From the NCBI GenBank assembly GCA_910588815.1, contig CAJUQY010000006.1, forward strand, positions 39,975-103,974: a stretch of 64,000 nt of DNA, given 5' to 3'. Numbering within the stretch: position 1 is the stretch's first letter; each line of letters opens with the position of its first letter. A program made the position numbers and the translations under genes. The DNA is from an uncultured Lachnospiraceae bacterium. GTDB taxonomy: Bacteria > Bacillota > Clostridia > Lachnospirales > Lachnospiraceae. Below the pieces are notes generated by a model. The model did no database searches, was not told the origin of the DNA, and saw nothing but the letters and a program-made list of their open reading frames with translations. Positions 1 to 8,235 of the stretch are shown here, piece by piece.

Positions 1-786
1 ATGAAGGGAAAGAATATCAATGTGGTGACGGCCTGTGCCACGGGAACCCACTCCATTGGCGAGGCTTACAGGAGCATTCAGTACGGAGACGCCGACGTGA
101 TGGCGGCGGGCGGCGCGGAAGCCAGCATTACGGCCATAGGAGTAGCCGGATTTTCTGCTTTGACGGCCTTAAGTGAATCGACGGACCCGAAACGGGCCTC
201 CATTCCTTTTGACAGGGAGCGGAACGGTTTTGTTATGGGCGAGGGAGCCGGCGTGGTGATCTTGGAAGAGCTGGAGCATGCGAAGGCCAGAAACGCCCGT
301 ATTTATGCGGAGGTGGCCGGGTATGGGGCAACCTGCGACGCTTACCATATCACCTCTCCGGCTGAGGACGGGGCAGGAGCGGCCAGGGCCATGATGGAGG
401 CCATGAAGGACGGCGGCATTACCCCGGAGCAGGTGACTTATATTAATGCCCACGGGACGGGAACCCACCATAATGACCTGTTTGAGACAAGAGCCATCAA
501 GCTGGCTCTTGGAGAAGCGGCCGGCCGGGTGAAGATAAATTCCACAAAATCCATGATCGGACACCTTTTAGGAGCGGCCGGCGGTGTGGAATTTATTACT
601 TGTGTGAAGTCCATTGAAGAGGGATACATCCACCCGACTGTGGGACTTTTGGTTCCGGATGCGGAATGTGACCTGGACTACACGGTGGGAGATGGCGTTT
701 CCATGAAGGTGGATTATGCCCTGAGCAATTCTCTGGGTTTCGGCGGCCATAATGCGTCTATTTTAGTGAAGCGGTATGAGGCTTAA
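1..786 (+). CDS. fabF: 3-oxoacyl-ACP synthase II, C-terminal part (cut by window edge)
   Basis: Beta-ketoacyl-ACP synthase II condenses malonyl-ACP with acyl-ACP in the elongation step of type II fatty-acid synthesis. Only the last 261 residues are inside the window, against about 410 in the family, so the Met at base 1 is internal. The catalytic triad is present: Cys12 in TACATGTHS, His151 in NAHGTGTHHND and His188 in KSMIGHLLGAAGG. The Gly-rich tail SNSLGFGGHNAS closes the thiolase fold. It is followed 11 bases later by accB in the same direction, so it belongs to the fab/acc operon. Identity is very secure; the true start is not visible. Confidence 0.95.
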   Translation: MKGKNINVVTACATGTHSIGEAYRSIQYGDADVMAAGGAEASITAIGVAGFSALTALSESTDPKRASIPFDRERNGFVMGEGAGVVILEELEHAKARNARIYAEVAGYGATCDAYHITSPAEDGAGAARAMMEAMKDGGITPEQVTYINAHGTGTHHNDLFETRAIKLALGEAAGRVKINSTKSMIGHLLGAAGGVEFITCVKSIEEGYIHPTVGLLVPDAECDLDYTVGDGVSMKVDYALSNSLGFGGHNASILVKRYEA

Positions 787-797
787 GGAGGGCTCCC

Positions 798-1343
798 ATG
801 GAATTTGAAAAGATCATCAGGCTGGTGGAGGTCGTGTCGGCTTCGGCGCTTACGGGATTTACGTTAGAGGAAAACGGGACAAGGCTTGTACTGGAGAAAA
901 AGCCGGAAACAGGGGCTTCACCGGAGGGGATTTCTGTTGTGAAGAGTGTTCCGATCATGCAGGCAGAGCTTCCGGTTATGCAGACGGCGGATGCCGGAGC
1001 ATTTCCCGCGGCGGGAACTGGTCTGGCGGCAGAGCAGCCGCAGTCTTCGGCAGCCTCTTCCATCGGGGAAGCAGAGGCGGGAAGCGGGACGGCTTTGGAG
1101 GAAAAGATCGTGAAGGCGCCTTTAGTGGGAACCTTTTATGCGGCTCCTTCGGAGGAGGCAGAGCCTTTTGTGGCAGTGGGCGACGTGGTGAAAAAAGGTC
1201 AGGTTCTGGGGATCATTGAAGCCATGAAGCTGATGAATGAGATCGAGAGCGAGTATGACGGCGTTGTGGAAGCTATTCTCATTTCCAATGAGCAGGTGGT
1301 GGAGTACGGGCAGCCGCTGTTCCGTATTCGCCGGAAAGGATAA
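798..1343 (+). CDS. accB: Biotin carboxyl carrier protein of acetyl-CoA carboxylase
   Basis: AccB carries the carboxylated biotin between AccC and the carboxyltransferase in malonyl-CoA synthesis. At 181 residues it has the usual BCCP layout: an N-terminal helical segment, an Ala/Pro-rich flexible linker at roughly residues 45-105, and a C-terminal biotinyl domain. The biotin site is EAMKLMNE with the acceptor Lys at about residue 144. The start has a GGAGGG ribosome site just upstream. It sits between fabF and fabZ with gaps of 5-11 bases, consistent with one polycistronic message that couples carboxylase and synthase expression. Confidence 0.95.
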   Translation: MEFEKIIRLVEVVSASALTGFTLEENGTRLVLEKKPETGASPEGISVVKSVPIMQAELPVMQTADAGAFPAAGTGLAAEQPQSSAASSIGEAEAGSGTALEEKIVKAPLVGTFYAAPSEEAEPFVAVGDVVKKGQVLGIIEAMKLMNEIESEYDGVVEAILISNEQVVEYGQPLFRIRRKG

Positions 1344-1348
1344 GGTTT

Positions 1349-1771
1349 ATGCTGGGAGTAAAAGAAATCGAGGAAATCATTCCTCACCGCCATCCGTTTC
1401 TTCTGGTGGATTGTATCGAAGAGCTGGAGCCGGGGATCCGGGCGGTGGGGTATAAATGTGTAACCTTCAGAGAAGATTTTTTCCGGGGACATTTTCCGGC
1501 GGAACCGGTTATGCCCGGGGTACTGATCATTGAGGCGCTGGCCCAGGTGGGAGCGGTTGCAATTTTGTGTCTGGAAAAAAACAAGGGAAAGACGGCATAC
1601 TTTGGCGCTATCAACAATGCCAAATTCCGGAAAAAGGTTTCGCCCGGCGACAAACTCCGTCTGGAATGTGAGATCATCAAAGAAAAGGGTCCGGTCGGAG
1701 TCGGAAAGGCGACGGCGACCGTGGACGGCGTAGTGGCGGCTTCGGCGGAGCTTACATTTATGATAGGCTGA
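1349..1771 (+). CDS. fabZ: 3-hydroxyacyl-ACP dehydratase FabZ
   Basis: FabZ dehydrates beta-hydroxyacyl-ACP to trans-2-enoyl-ACP. The 140-residue hot-dog-fold protein has the family signature IPHRHPFLLVD near the N-terminus, the catalytic His in FFRGHFP at about residue 48, and the catalytic Glu in IEALAQVGA at about residue 62. Length matches the family. It lies five bases after accB and 12 bases before accC, so it is translated from the same operon. No FabA-type isomerase gene is seen here. Confidence 0.95.
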   Translation: MLGVKEIEEIIPHRHPFLLVDCIEELEPGIRAVGYKCVTFREDFFRGHFPAEPVMPGVLIIEALAQVGAVAILCLEKNKGKTAYFGAINNAKFRKKVSPGDKLRLECEIIKEKGPVGVGKATATVDGVVAASAELTFMIG

Positions 1772-1783
1772 TGGGAGGAGACC

Positions 1784-3118
1784 ATGTTTAACAAGGTTTT
1801 GATCGCCAACCGGGGTGAGATCGCGGTGCGGGTGATCCGCGCCTGCCGGGAAATGGGAATCGGGACAGTGGCCGTTTATTCGGAAGCCGACAGTGAAGCC
1901 CTTCATACCTTATTGGCGGACGAGGCGATCTGCATCGGACCGGCGAAATCTCAGGAAAGCTATCTGAATATGGAGCGGATCTTGTCGGCGGCGGTCGCCA
2001 TGGGCGCAGACGCCATTCATCCCGGTTTTGGATTCCTGTCGGAAAACGCAAGATTTGCGGAGTTATGCAGTCTCTGCAGCATTAAATTTATCGGACCGGA
2101 CAGCCAGGTGATCGGGAAGATGGGCAATAAGGCGGAAGCCAGAAATACCATGCTTAAAGCAGGCGTTCCTGTGGTTCCCGGCGGCAAAGACCCGGTTCAC
2201 ACTCTGGAAGAGGCAAAAGAGACGGCAAAAGCAGTGGGATATCCGGTGATGATCAAGGCGGCTCTTGGCGGGGGCGGCAAAGGAATGCGGATCATTCGGA
2301 CGCCTGATGAGCTGGAAGCCGGCTTTTTAAATGCGCAGCGCGAAGCGGTAAAGGGTTTTTCGGATGATACCATGTATATAGAACGGTATGTGGAGAATCC
2401 CAGGCATATTGAATTTCAGATCCTGGCAGATGAGCATGGGAATGTGATCCATCTGGGAGAGCGGGACTGTTCCGTCCAGAGGAACCATCAGAAGCTGATC
2501 GAGGAAGCTCCTTCGGCGTCTATCCCTGAGGCGCTCAGGAAGGAAATGGGAGAGACGGCGGTGCGGGCGGCCAGGGCCGCCGGATATAAAAATGCCGGAA
2601 CGGTGGAATTTCTTTTGGATAAGGAAAACAGGTATTATTTTATTGAGATGAACACAAGGATCCAGGTGGAACACCCGGTAACGGAGGCGGTGACGGGGGT
2701 TGACCTGATCAAAGTCCAGCTCCATATTGCCGCGGGAGAACCCCTGGATATTACTCAGGATGAGGTGGAGCTTTCGGGCCATGCCATTGAATGCAGGATC
2801 AATGCGAAGATGGCGGGGAGACTGACCAATCTTTTAGTGCCGGGCGGCATGGGGATCCGGGTGGATTCGGCCATGTATAACGGCTGTCAGGTTCCGCCTT
2901 ATTATGACGCCATGCTTTTAAAGCTCATTGCCCACGGGGAGGACCGGGCGGAAGCTTTAAAGAAGATCCAGTGTGCTCTGGGCGAGCTTGTGATCGAAGG
3001 CGTGGAGACGAACCTGGATGAACAGTATGAGATTTTTACTCATCCGGTCTATGAGGCCGGGGCGGTGGATACGGGATTTATGGAGAGATATTTTATGAAA
3101 TGCGCACGATTTTTGTAA
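1784..3118 (+). CDS. accC: Acetyl-CoA carboxylase biotin carboxylase subunit
   Basis: AccC carboxylates the biotin on AccB using ATP and bicarbonate. The 444-residue ATP-grasp protein starts with the typical MFNKVLIANRGEIAVRVIRA, has the nucleotide-binding glycine loop KAALGGGGKGMRI, the active-site stretch ERDCSVQRNHQKLIEEAPS, and the metal-binding FIEMNTRIQVEHPVTE. The GGAGG ribosome site lies a few bases upstream of ATG 1784. A hairpin-bearing gap of about 170 bases separates it from accDA, wider than the other spacings in the operon. Confidence 0.96.
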   Translation: MFNKVLIANRGEIAVRVIRACREMGIGTVAVYSEADSEALHTLLADEAICIGPAKSQESYLNMERILSAAVAMGADAIHPGFGFLSENARFAELCSLCSIKFIGPDSQVIGKMGNKAEARNTMLKAGVPVVPGGKDPVHTLEEAKETAKAVGYPVMIKAALGGGGKGMRIIRTPDELEAGFLNAQREAVKGFSDDTMYIERYVENPRHIEFQILADEHGNVIHLGERDCSVQRNHQKLIEEAPSASIPEALRKEMGETAVRAARAAGYKNAGTVEFLLDKENRYYFIEMNTRIQVEHPVTEAVTGVDLIKVQLHIAAGEPLDITQDEVELSGHAIECRINAKMAGRLTNLLVPGGMGIRVDSAMYNGCQVPPYYDAMLLKLIAHGEDRAEALKKIQCALGELVIEGVETNLDEQYEIFTHPVYEAGAVDTGFMERYFMKCARFL

Positions 3119-3126
3119 GGTAAATT

Positions 3127-3191
3127 CTGCGCTTCGGCGCAGCAAAAATCAGCGCAGCGAACGCCAAAAACATATTTTTTTGTCGTTCGCT
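3127..3191. repeat. Two adjacent hairpins in the accC-accDA gap
   Basis: The first hairpin is CTGCGC-TTCG-GCGCAG at 3127-3142, a six-base stem with a UUCG tetraloop. The second pairs AGCGAACG at 3156-3163 with CGTTCGCT at 3184-3191, extended by an A-run/T-run pairing inside. Neither is followed by a long T tract, so they look more like processing or attenuation elements, or a small palindromic repeat, than simple terminators. They interrupt an otherwise tightly packed operon. Confidence 0.6.
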
Positions 3192-3286
3192 ATAATTTTG
3201 CAGGATTCAGGCGCCGAGGATTTGTGACTGGCCGAAAAGGACAGGATCAAAAAGCCATTGGCACATGAATTCTGACAGAAAGGCCG

Positions 3287-5098
3287 GTGGAAACGGTGAG
3301 AAGATTATTTAAAAAGACTCCGTCCAATTCTTACATTAAAATAGAAACAAGAGGTACAAAAGGGCAGGCGCAGCCGGAGGTTCCCCAGGGAATGTGGCGC
3401 AAATGCAATAAATGCAGCGCGCCGATTTTTTCGGAGGATGTGAAAGCGGGACATTATATCTGTCCGAAATGCGGCGGATATTTCAGGATCCATGCCCGCC
3501 GCCGGATCGAAATGCTGGCAGATGCAGGAAGCTTTGAGGAATGGGACGCGGGACATCCGGTTTCCAATCCGCTGGAGCTTTCCGGCTATCCAAGGAAGCT
3601 TTCGGAGCTTCAGGAAAAAACAGGCCTTGACGAGGCGGTCATTACGGGGAAAATGTCCATGGGCGGTCATGAAACAGCCGTCGGAGTCATGGACGGACGG
3701 TTTATTATGGGAAGCATGGGACGAAACGTGGGAGAGAAAATCGCGAAGGCGGCGGAACGGGCCACGGGCCTTGGGCTTCCCCTTCTTTTGTTCTGCTGTT
3801 CCGGAGGCGCCAGAATGCAGGAGGGAATCGTTTCTCTCATGCAGATGGCGAAAACCGCGGCGGCCCTGAAGCGGCACAGTGACGCAGGACTTTTGTTTAT
3901 CTCCATACTGACAGATCCTACCACAGGAGGGGTGACGGCCAGCTTTGCCATGCTGGGCGATATCATCCTGGCGGAGCCGGGCGCCCTGATCGGCTTTGCC
4001 GGGCCAAGAGTCATTGAACAGACCATCGGCCAGAAGCTGCCGGAAGGTTTTCAGAGAGCGGAATTTCTCGTGGAGCACGGGTTTGTCGACGCGATTCTGC
4101 CAAGAGAAGAGTCGAGGGAAACTCTGATAAAGCTGCTGTCGCTTCATGAGCAGGAAACGGAAGAAAAGAAGAAGGAAGACGAGAAAGAAAACAGGAGAGC
4201 GGAAGAAGCGGCTGCAGGCGGAGTGACGGCCGGCGGGGCGGACACGGGAAGTTCTGCGAAGCCGGAACCCCAGGGAGAGGTCAAAAGACGAAGCTCTGAT
4301 CCAAAAGACGGACCGGAGATTTCTGCCTGGGAGAGGGTAAAGCTTTCCAGAAAGCAGGGGAGGCTGACCGGACTTGATTATATCCACGGGATTTTCGAAG
4401 AGTTCATGGAGCTTCACGGCGACCGGGCTTATGGGGACGATCAGGCTATCGTGGGCGGCATCGCATATTTTCGCGGCCGTCCGGTGACGGTCATTGCCCA
4501 GCAAAAGGGGCGCAGCACAAAAGAAAATATTGAGCGGAATTTTTCCATGCCGTCTCCGGAGGGCTACCGGAAGGCTCTCCGGCTGATGAAGCAGGCGGAA
4601 AAGTTCGGCCGGCCCGTGTTCTGTTTTGTGGATACGCCGGGGGCGTTCTGCGGAATGGAAGCCGAGGAACGGGGACAGGGAGAGGCCATTGCCAGAAATT
4701 TGTTTGAGCTTTCTGCCCTGAAGGTGCCCGTACTTTCTGTGGTGATCGGAGAGGGCGGAAGCGGAGGGGCTCTGGCTCTGGCAGTGGCCGACGAGGTGTG
4801 GATGATGGAAAATTCCATTTATTCGGTGCTTTCCCCGGAGGGCTTTGCCTCTATCCTCTGGAAGGACAGCAAACGGGCAGACGAGGCGGCGGGGGTTATG
4901 AGGATCACGGCAAAAGACCTGAAAGCGCTGGGGATTATTGAGCAGGTCATCCCGGAGCCGGAGCCGGCCAGTAAGAAAAATGCGGAAGAGCTCTGCAGGG
5001 CCCTTGCCGGCGGTTTTGAAGAATTTCTCACAAGATACGGGACTTTAAGCGGAGAAGAGCTGGCGGCCCACAGATATGAACGGTTCCGGAGCATGTAG
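3287..5098 (+). CDS. accDA: Fused acetyl-CoA carboxylase carboxyltransferase beta-alpha (AccD-AccA)
   Basis: This single 603-residue chain carries both carboxyltransferase subunits that transfer the carboxyl group from biotin to acetyl-CoA. The AccD half begins with a Cys4 zinc ribbon (C40, C43, C59, C62) followed by the crotonase core with CCSGGARMQEG. A highly charged Glu/Lys/Ala-rich linker at about residues 284-345 leads into the AccA half (LTGLDYIHGIFEEFMELHGD, FVDTPGAFCGMEAEERGQ, GEGGSGGALALAVADEVWM). The start may be GTG 3287 or the in-frame GTG 3296; the latter would give the usual (M)RRLFKKT start. AccD and AccA are separate proteins in most model bacteria; in this clade joined forms are seen. 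Confidence 0.93.
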   Translation: METVRRLFKKTPSNSYIKIETRGTKGQAQPEVPQGMWRKCNKCSAPIFSEDVKAGHYICPKCGGYFRIHARRRIEMLADAGSFEEWDAGHPVSNPLELSGYPRKLSELQEKTGLDEAVITGKMSMGGHETAVGVMDGRFIMGSMGRNVGEKIAKAAERATGLGLPLLLFCCSGGARMQEGIVSLMQMAKTAAALKRHSDAGLLFISILTDPTTGGVTASFAMLGDIILAEPGALIGFAGPRVIEQTIGQKLPEGFQRAEFLVEHGFVDAILPREESRETLIKLLSLHEQETEEKKKEDEKENRRAEEAAAGGVTAGGADTGSSAKPEPQGEVKRRSSDPKDGPEISAWERVKLSRKQGRLTGLDYIHGIFEEFMELHGDRAYGDDQAIVGGIAYFRGRPVTVIAQQKGRSTKENIERNFSMPSPEGYRKALRLMKQAEKFGRPVFCFVDTPGAFCGMEAEERGQGEAIARNLFELSALKVPVLSVVIGEGGSGGALALAVADEVWMMENSIYSVLSPEGFASILWKDSKRADEAAGVMRITAKDLKALGIIEQVIPEPEPASKKNAEELCRALAGGFEEFLTRYGTLSGEELAAHRYERFRSM

Positions 5099-5178
5099 GA
5101 TAAGCCAAAAGGGAATGCGGCAGTCAGAAGGAGTACAGGCATATCATCAGCGGCCGGAAGGCCGGAAAGGGATAATGA

Positions 5179-6234
5179 ATGAGAAGAAAGCCACTGATAT
5201 TGGGAAACTTGAAGGCAGAGCGGCCTCTGATCCAGGGAGGAATGGGTGTGGGGATCAGCCTGTCGGGCCTTGCGGGCGCAGTAGCAAAGGAAGGCGGGAT
5301 CGGCATGATCTCCACGGCTCAGATCGGTTTCCGGGAGCCGGAATTTGAGCATTCGCCCATAGAGACGAATCTTCGCTGTATCGGAACGGAGCTTGAGAAG
5401 GCCAGGAAAATTGCGCCGAAGGGGATCATTGGCTGCAATATCATGGTGGCGACAAGGCGCTATGAGGATTATGTGCGGGCGGCCGTCCGGGCCGGGGCGG
5501 ATCTGATCGCGTCAGGCGCAGGGCTTCCCTCTAAGCTTCCTGAGCTTACCAAAGGTTTTCGTACCAAGCTTGCGCCCATTGTATCTTCCGTAAAAGCGGC
5601 TTCTGTCATCTGCAGGCTCTGGGACCGCCGCTATCAGACGACGCCGGATCTGGTGATCGTCGAAGGGCCGGAGGCGGGAGGGCATCTGGGTTTTGACGAG
5701 GAGACATTATCCCATCTGGAGACGTTGGATTACGACAAGGAAATCCTCGAAATTATGGCCCATGTCCGCCAGTATGAGGAAAAATATGAAAAAAAGATTC
5801 CTGTGGTGGCGGCAGGGGGGATCTACAGCAGAGAGGACGCAGATCATTATCTGGAAGGGCTTGGCACAGACGGAATTCAGGTGGCCACAAGATTTGTGAC
5901 CACGGAGGAATGCGACGCTCCCATGGCCTATAAGCAGGCATATCTGGATGCGGAAAAGGAAGATATCGTGATCACGAAAAGCCCGGTGGGAATGCCGGGC
6001 CGCGCCATAAAAAACCGTTTTCTGAAGGAAATGAAGGAGAGAAGAAAGCCGGTTTCCAAATGTCTCCAGTGTTTGGAAAAATGCAGCCCGAAGGAAACGC
6101 CTTACTGTATCACGGAGGCGCTGATCAATGCGGCGAAGGGAAAGATCCAGGATGCGCTGCTTTTCTGCGGGGCGAAGGCTTATCTGGCTGACCGGATCGA
6201 GACGGTGCATGAGGTGATGGCGGATTTAGTATGA
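5179..6234 (+). CDS. FabK / nitronate-monooxygenase family flavin oxidoreductase
   Basis: The 351-residue TIM-barrel protein has the FabK/2-nitropropane dioxygenase signatures: PLIQGGMGVGISL at the start, GCNIMVA, IVEGPEAGGHLG (with the active-site His region), AAGGIYSREDA, and GLGTDGIQVATRFV for FMN phosphate binding. By position at the end of the fab/acc operon it is a candidate enoyl-ACP reductase. It is longer than typical FabK (about 315 residues) and has a C-terminal Cys cluster, CLQCLEKC plus two further Cys, more like the long nitronate-monooxygenase-like group. The exact reaction is therefore inferred. GGAAAGGG precedes ATG 5179. Confidence 0.8.
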   Translation: MRRKPLILGNLKAERPLIQGGMGVGISLSGLAGAVAKEGGIGMISTAQIGFREPEFEHSPIETNLRCIGTELEKARKIAPKGIIGCNIMVATRRYEDYVRAAVRAGADLIASGAGLPSKLPELTKGFRTKLAPIVSSVKAASVICRLWDRRYQTTPDLVIVEGPEAGGHLGFDEETLSHLETLDYDKEILEIMAHVRQYEEKYEKKIPVVAAGGIYSREDADHYLEGLGTDGIQVATRFVTTEECDAPMAYKQAYLDAEKEDIVITKSPVGMPGRAIKNRFLKEMKERRKPVSKCLQCLEKCSPKETPYCITEALINAAKGKIQDALLFCGAKAYLADRIETVHEVMADLV

Positions 6235-6284
6235 TTTTTGCGGGGCGGAATGGATAACCGGCATCAAAGCCTGCCTGTAGATTT

Positions 6285-6617
6285 TCAGGACATGGAAACA
6301 GAGGCTTCTAAGATGCGGTCCTTTATTTTTCTTTCTTTGATGTCACGCTCCAGCATGGCAAGGTCTTCACCGAAAAAGGATTTTACCATGTCAATGGTGG
6401 AATTCTGGCGCATGGCCACAGCTTCGGCTTCTTCCTCCAGCTCTTTGCGGGTCACGGCCGGGTTCCATTCCGTCAGCAGTTTTTTCATAACCAGGTCGGA
6501 TTTCGCTTCATAAAAGGCAAGCACCCGGTATTCGTCTTCCTGGTCCGCAAGCTCTGCCTGGGCATGGAAATGGGGGACATGGTTGATCAGCGTGTCATAC
6601 TGGAGGCGGTGCCGCAT
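6285..6617 (-). pseudogene. Trigger-factor C-terminal-like fragment
   Basis: The 110-residue frame starts at ATG 6617 inside the end of the GroEL-like frame. From about residue 40 onward it reads like the SurA-like C-terminal domain of trigger factor: a helix with KSDLVMKKLL, then VTRKELEEEAEAVA, then MVKSFFGEDLAMLERDIKERKIKDRIL. The ribosome-binding and prolyl-isomerase domains of trigger factor are absent. It may be a remnant or a stand-alone small helical chaperone piece. Resemblance was judged by eye and is moderate. The same strand carries the GroEL-like fragment and the SDR gene upstream. Confidence 0.5.
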
Positions 6618-7032
6618 GGACGGCGTCTTCTGCCCGTATTTTCCGTTCCCACAGTTCCGGCTCTGTCCGGCCTCCCACGTCGATATAGGCGATGCCGGAG
6701 ACGAATCGCGCCAGACGTTCCTGATATCGTTTCTGGTTGAAGGCATAATCGGTATGCTCTGCCAGATATCTGATCTTTTGGATCTGCCGGTCGATTTCAT
6801 CCTGCTTTCCTCCGGCTCCTGTAATGATCGTCTGACTTTCCGTGACCCTTACATAAGCGGCGGTTCCAAACATATCTTCTTTGACCCGGCGGATATCGTA
6901 TCCCAGCTCGTCGGTAAAATAAGCGCCGCCGACCTGGACTGCCAGGTCTTCCATACGCCATTTCCGGCCTTCGCCATATAAAGGCGCGGTTACGCAGACA
7001 ATATCCATACCGCCTTCCAGCTTATTTTTCAT
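6595..7032 (-). pseudogene. GroEL-like fragment (apical/intermediate region only)
   Basis: ATG 7032 lies two bases after the SDR stop codon and opens 145 residues that align to roughly residues 265-410 of GroEL: a start like NKLEGGMDIVCVTAP, GRKWRMEDLAVQVGG, a TDELG motif, YQERLARFVSGIAYIDVGG and ERKIRAEDAVHAA. The sequence is clearly diverged from housekeeping GroEL. Both the N-terminal equatorial ATP-binding half and the C-terminal equatorial half are missing; the frame ends in TGA just after the DAVHAA motif. It may be decay of a paralogue, or a translated mini-chaperone given the tight coupling to the SDR gene. Confidence 0.7.
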
Positions 7033-7034
7033 GA

Positions 7035-7907
7035 TCAGGCCCAGGGCGTTTCCTGGAAGGAAAACTGACTGCCTCCGTCGACATTGATTACCTGGCCGTA
7101 CATATAGTTTGAAATGTCCGTACACATGGCGACGATCATTAACGCAACCTCGTCCGGGTTCGCGGCGACGGGAGTTTCCTTTCCGTTTTTCATAAGGTCT
7201 TTGTCATATTCCGGGCCATAAAGCTTTGAAGTGCGCACACCGTTCATCATTGCGCCGGGAGTTACCATGCCGCCGGGGGCCACACAGTTTACATTGATCC
7301 CGTATTGTTTTAATTCTCTGGCCATTCCTTTCGTCATGCCGACGACACCGGCCTTGGCTGCATTGTAGGGGGTCATCATTGCCATTTTGGCGACATCGTC
7401 TGCCCGGTAAGCCACAGAAGAGATGGTCACGATTTTTCCGCCTCTGCCGCCGCGGATCATGCTGCGGGCGGCCGCCTGGCATAAAAAGTACTGGCCCTTC
7501 AGGTCCGTGTCCAGGATCCTGTCCCAGGTTTCCTCTTCCATATCAAGGAATGCCCGGGCCTCCCAGACGGCGGCAATGGGAACTACGAGATCTACGGTGT
7601 CGTAGGTTTTTTCCGCAAATGCTATCAGCTCATGGATATCCTCCAGCTTGCTGGCGTCTGTCTGTTTAAATGCAGCCCGCAGGCCGCGCTCCTTCATTTC
7701 TTTTTCCACCATGGCTCCGACCTGCTGGTTTCTGGCTCCGAATACGACACTGGCGCCGCATTCGGCCAGGCGGTAGATTACCGTCAGGGCCAGGCCAAGA
7801 GTGCCGGTGACGACGGCCACTTTTCCGGAAAGGTCAAAGATGCTTCCGATGGGTTTTAAGTCTTCCAATGTATCGACTGACATATAAAATAAGGTTTCTT
7901 TATCCAT
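7035..7907 (-). CDS. Short-chain dehydrogenase/reductase (SDR) family protein
   Basis: A 290-residue classical SDR with an N-terminal extension of about 27 residues. The Rossmann nucleotide motif is degenerate (TGTLGLALTVIYRLAE in place of TGxxxGxG), while the catalytic features are present: the Ser in ISSVAYRADD, YNAAK with Tyr and Lys, and the late NVDGG motif. Substrate unknown. Downstream on the same strand are the chaperone-like fragments; upstream are the DUF1858-like and PanB-like genes. The context suggests a small catabolic or reductive pathway controlled by the neighbouring LuxR-type regulator. Confidence 0.85.
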   Translation of the reverse strand: MDKETLFYMSVDTLEDLKPIGSIFDLSGKVAVVTGTLGLALTVIYRLAECGASVVFGARNQQVGAMVEKEMKERGLRAAFKQTDASKLEDIHELIAFAEKTYDTVDLVVPIAAVWEARAFLDMEEETWDRILDTDLKGQYFLCQAAARSMIRGGRGGKIVTISSVAYRADDVAKMAMMTPYNAAKAGVVGMTKGMARELKQYGINVNCVAPGGMVTPGAMMNGVRTSKLYGPEYDKDLMKNGKETPVAANPDEVALMIVAMCTDISNYMYGQVINVDGGSQFSFQETPWA

Positions 7908-7978
7908 TCTGTCCTCCCGTGAACAGAGCCGGGAAAAGACGCAGAAAAACTGCGCCTTTCCTCTTCTGTTTTTGCAGA

Positions 7979-8197
7979 TTATGCGTCAAGGGCGTTCAAT
8001 TTTTCACAAAGGGCTTTCTGGGCGTCGGCCGGAACGCCGGCCTGCGGAAACTTTAAAAGCATGTTGAAACGCATTCCCATGCAGGGCCCGAGAGCGTCGG
8101 CATTGTCCATGAAACCCGGAACGAATTCATTGATGATCGCGACTGCCCTTTCGTCGGCAATAACATCTCTTAATTTGCTGTCAGCGGTAATTGCCAT
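7979..8197 (-). CDS. DUF1858-like small protein
   Basis: The 72-residue protein starts MAITADSKLRDVIADE and continues IINEFVPGFMD, GPCMGMR and LLKFPQAGVPAD. The layout of an initial strand, a short helix, a catalytic-looking Gly/Met-rich turn and a final helix resembles DUF1858-type domains that accompany redox or hydroxylamine-type enzymes. A strong GGAGG-type ribosome site (AGGAGGTGTTTC) precedes the start. It is placed between the SDR and the PanB-like gene, all on the minus strand, with short gaps, so it is probably co-transcribed. Function unknown. Confidence 0.7.
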   Translation of the reverse strand: MAITADSKLRDVIADERAVAIINEFVPGFMDNADALGPCMGMRFNMLLKFPQAGVPADAQKALCEKLNALDA

Positions 8198-8235
8198 AAT
8201 GAAACACCTCCTGTTCAGGTTTTGAGATCACAAGA

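Noticed and set aside
3305..4504. Long minus-strand open frame (399 codons) opposite accDA
   Set aside because: It is fully antisense to the certain accDA gene, has no ribosome site and its product has unnatural His/Arg/Ser-rich composition.
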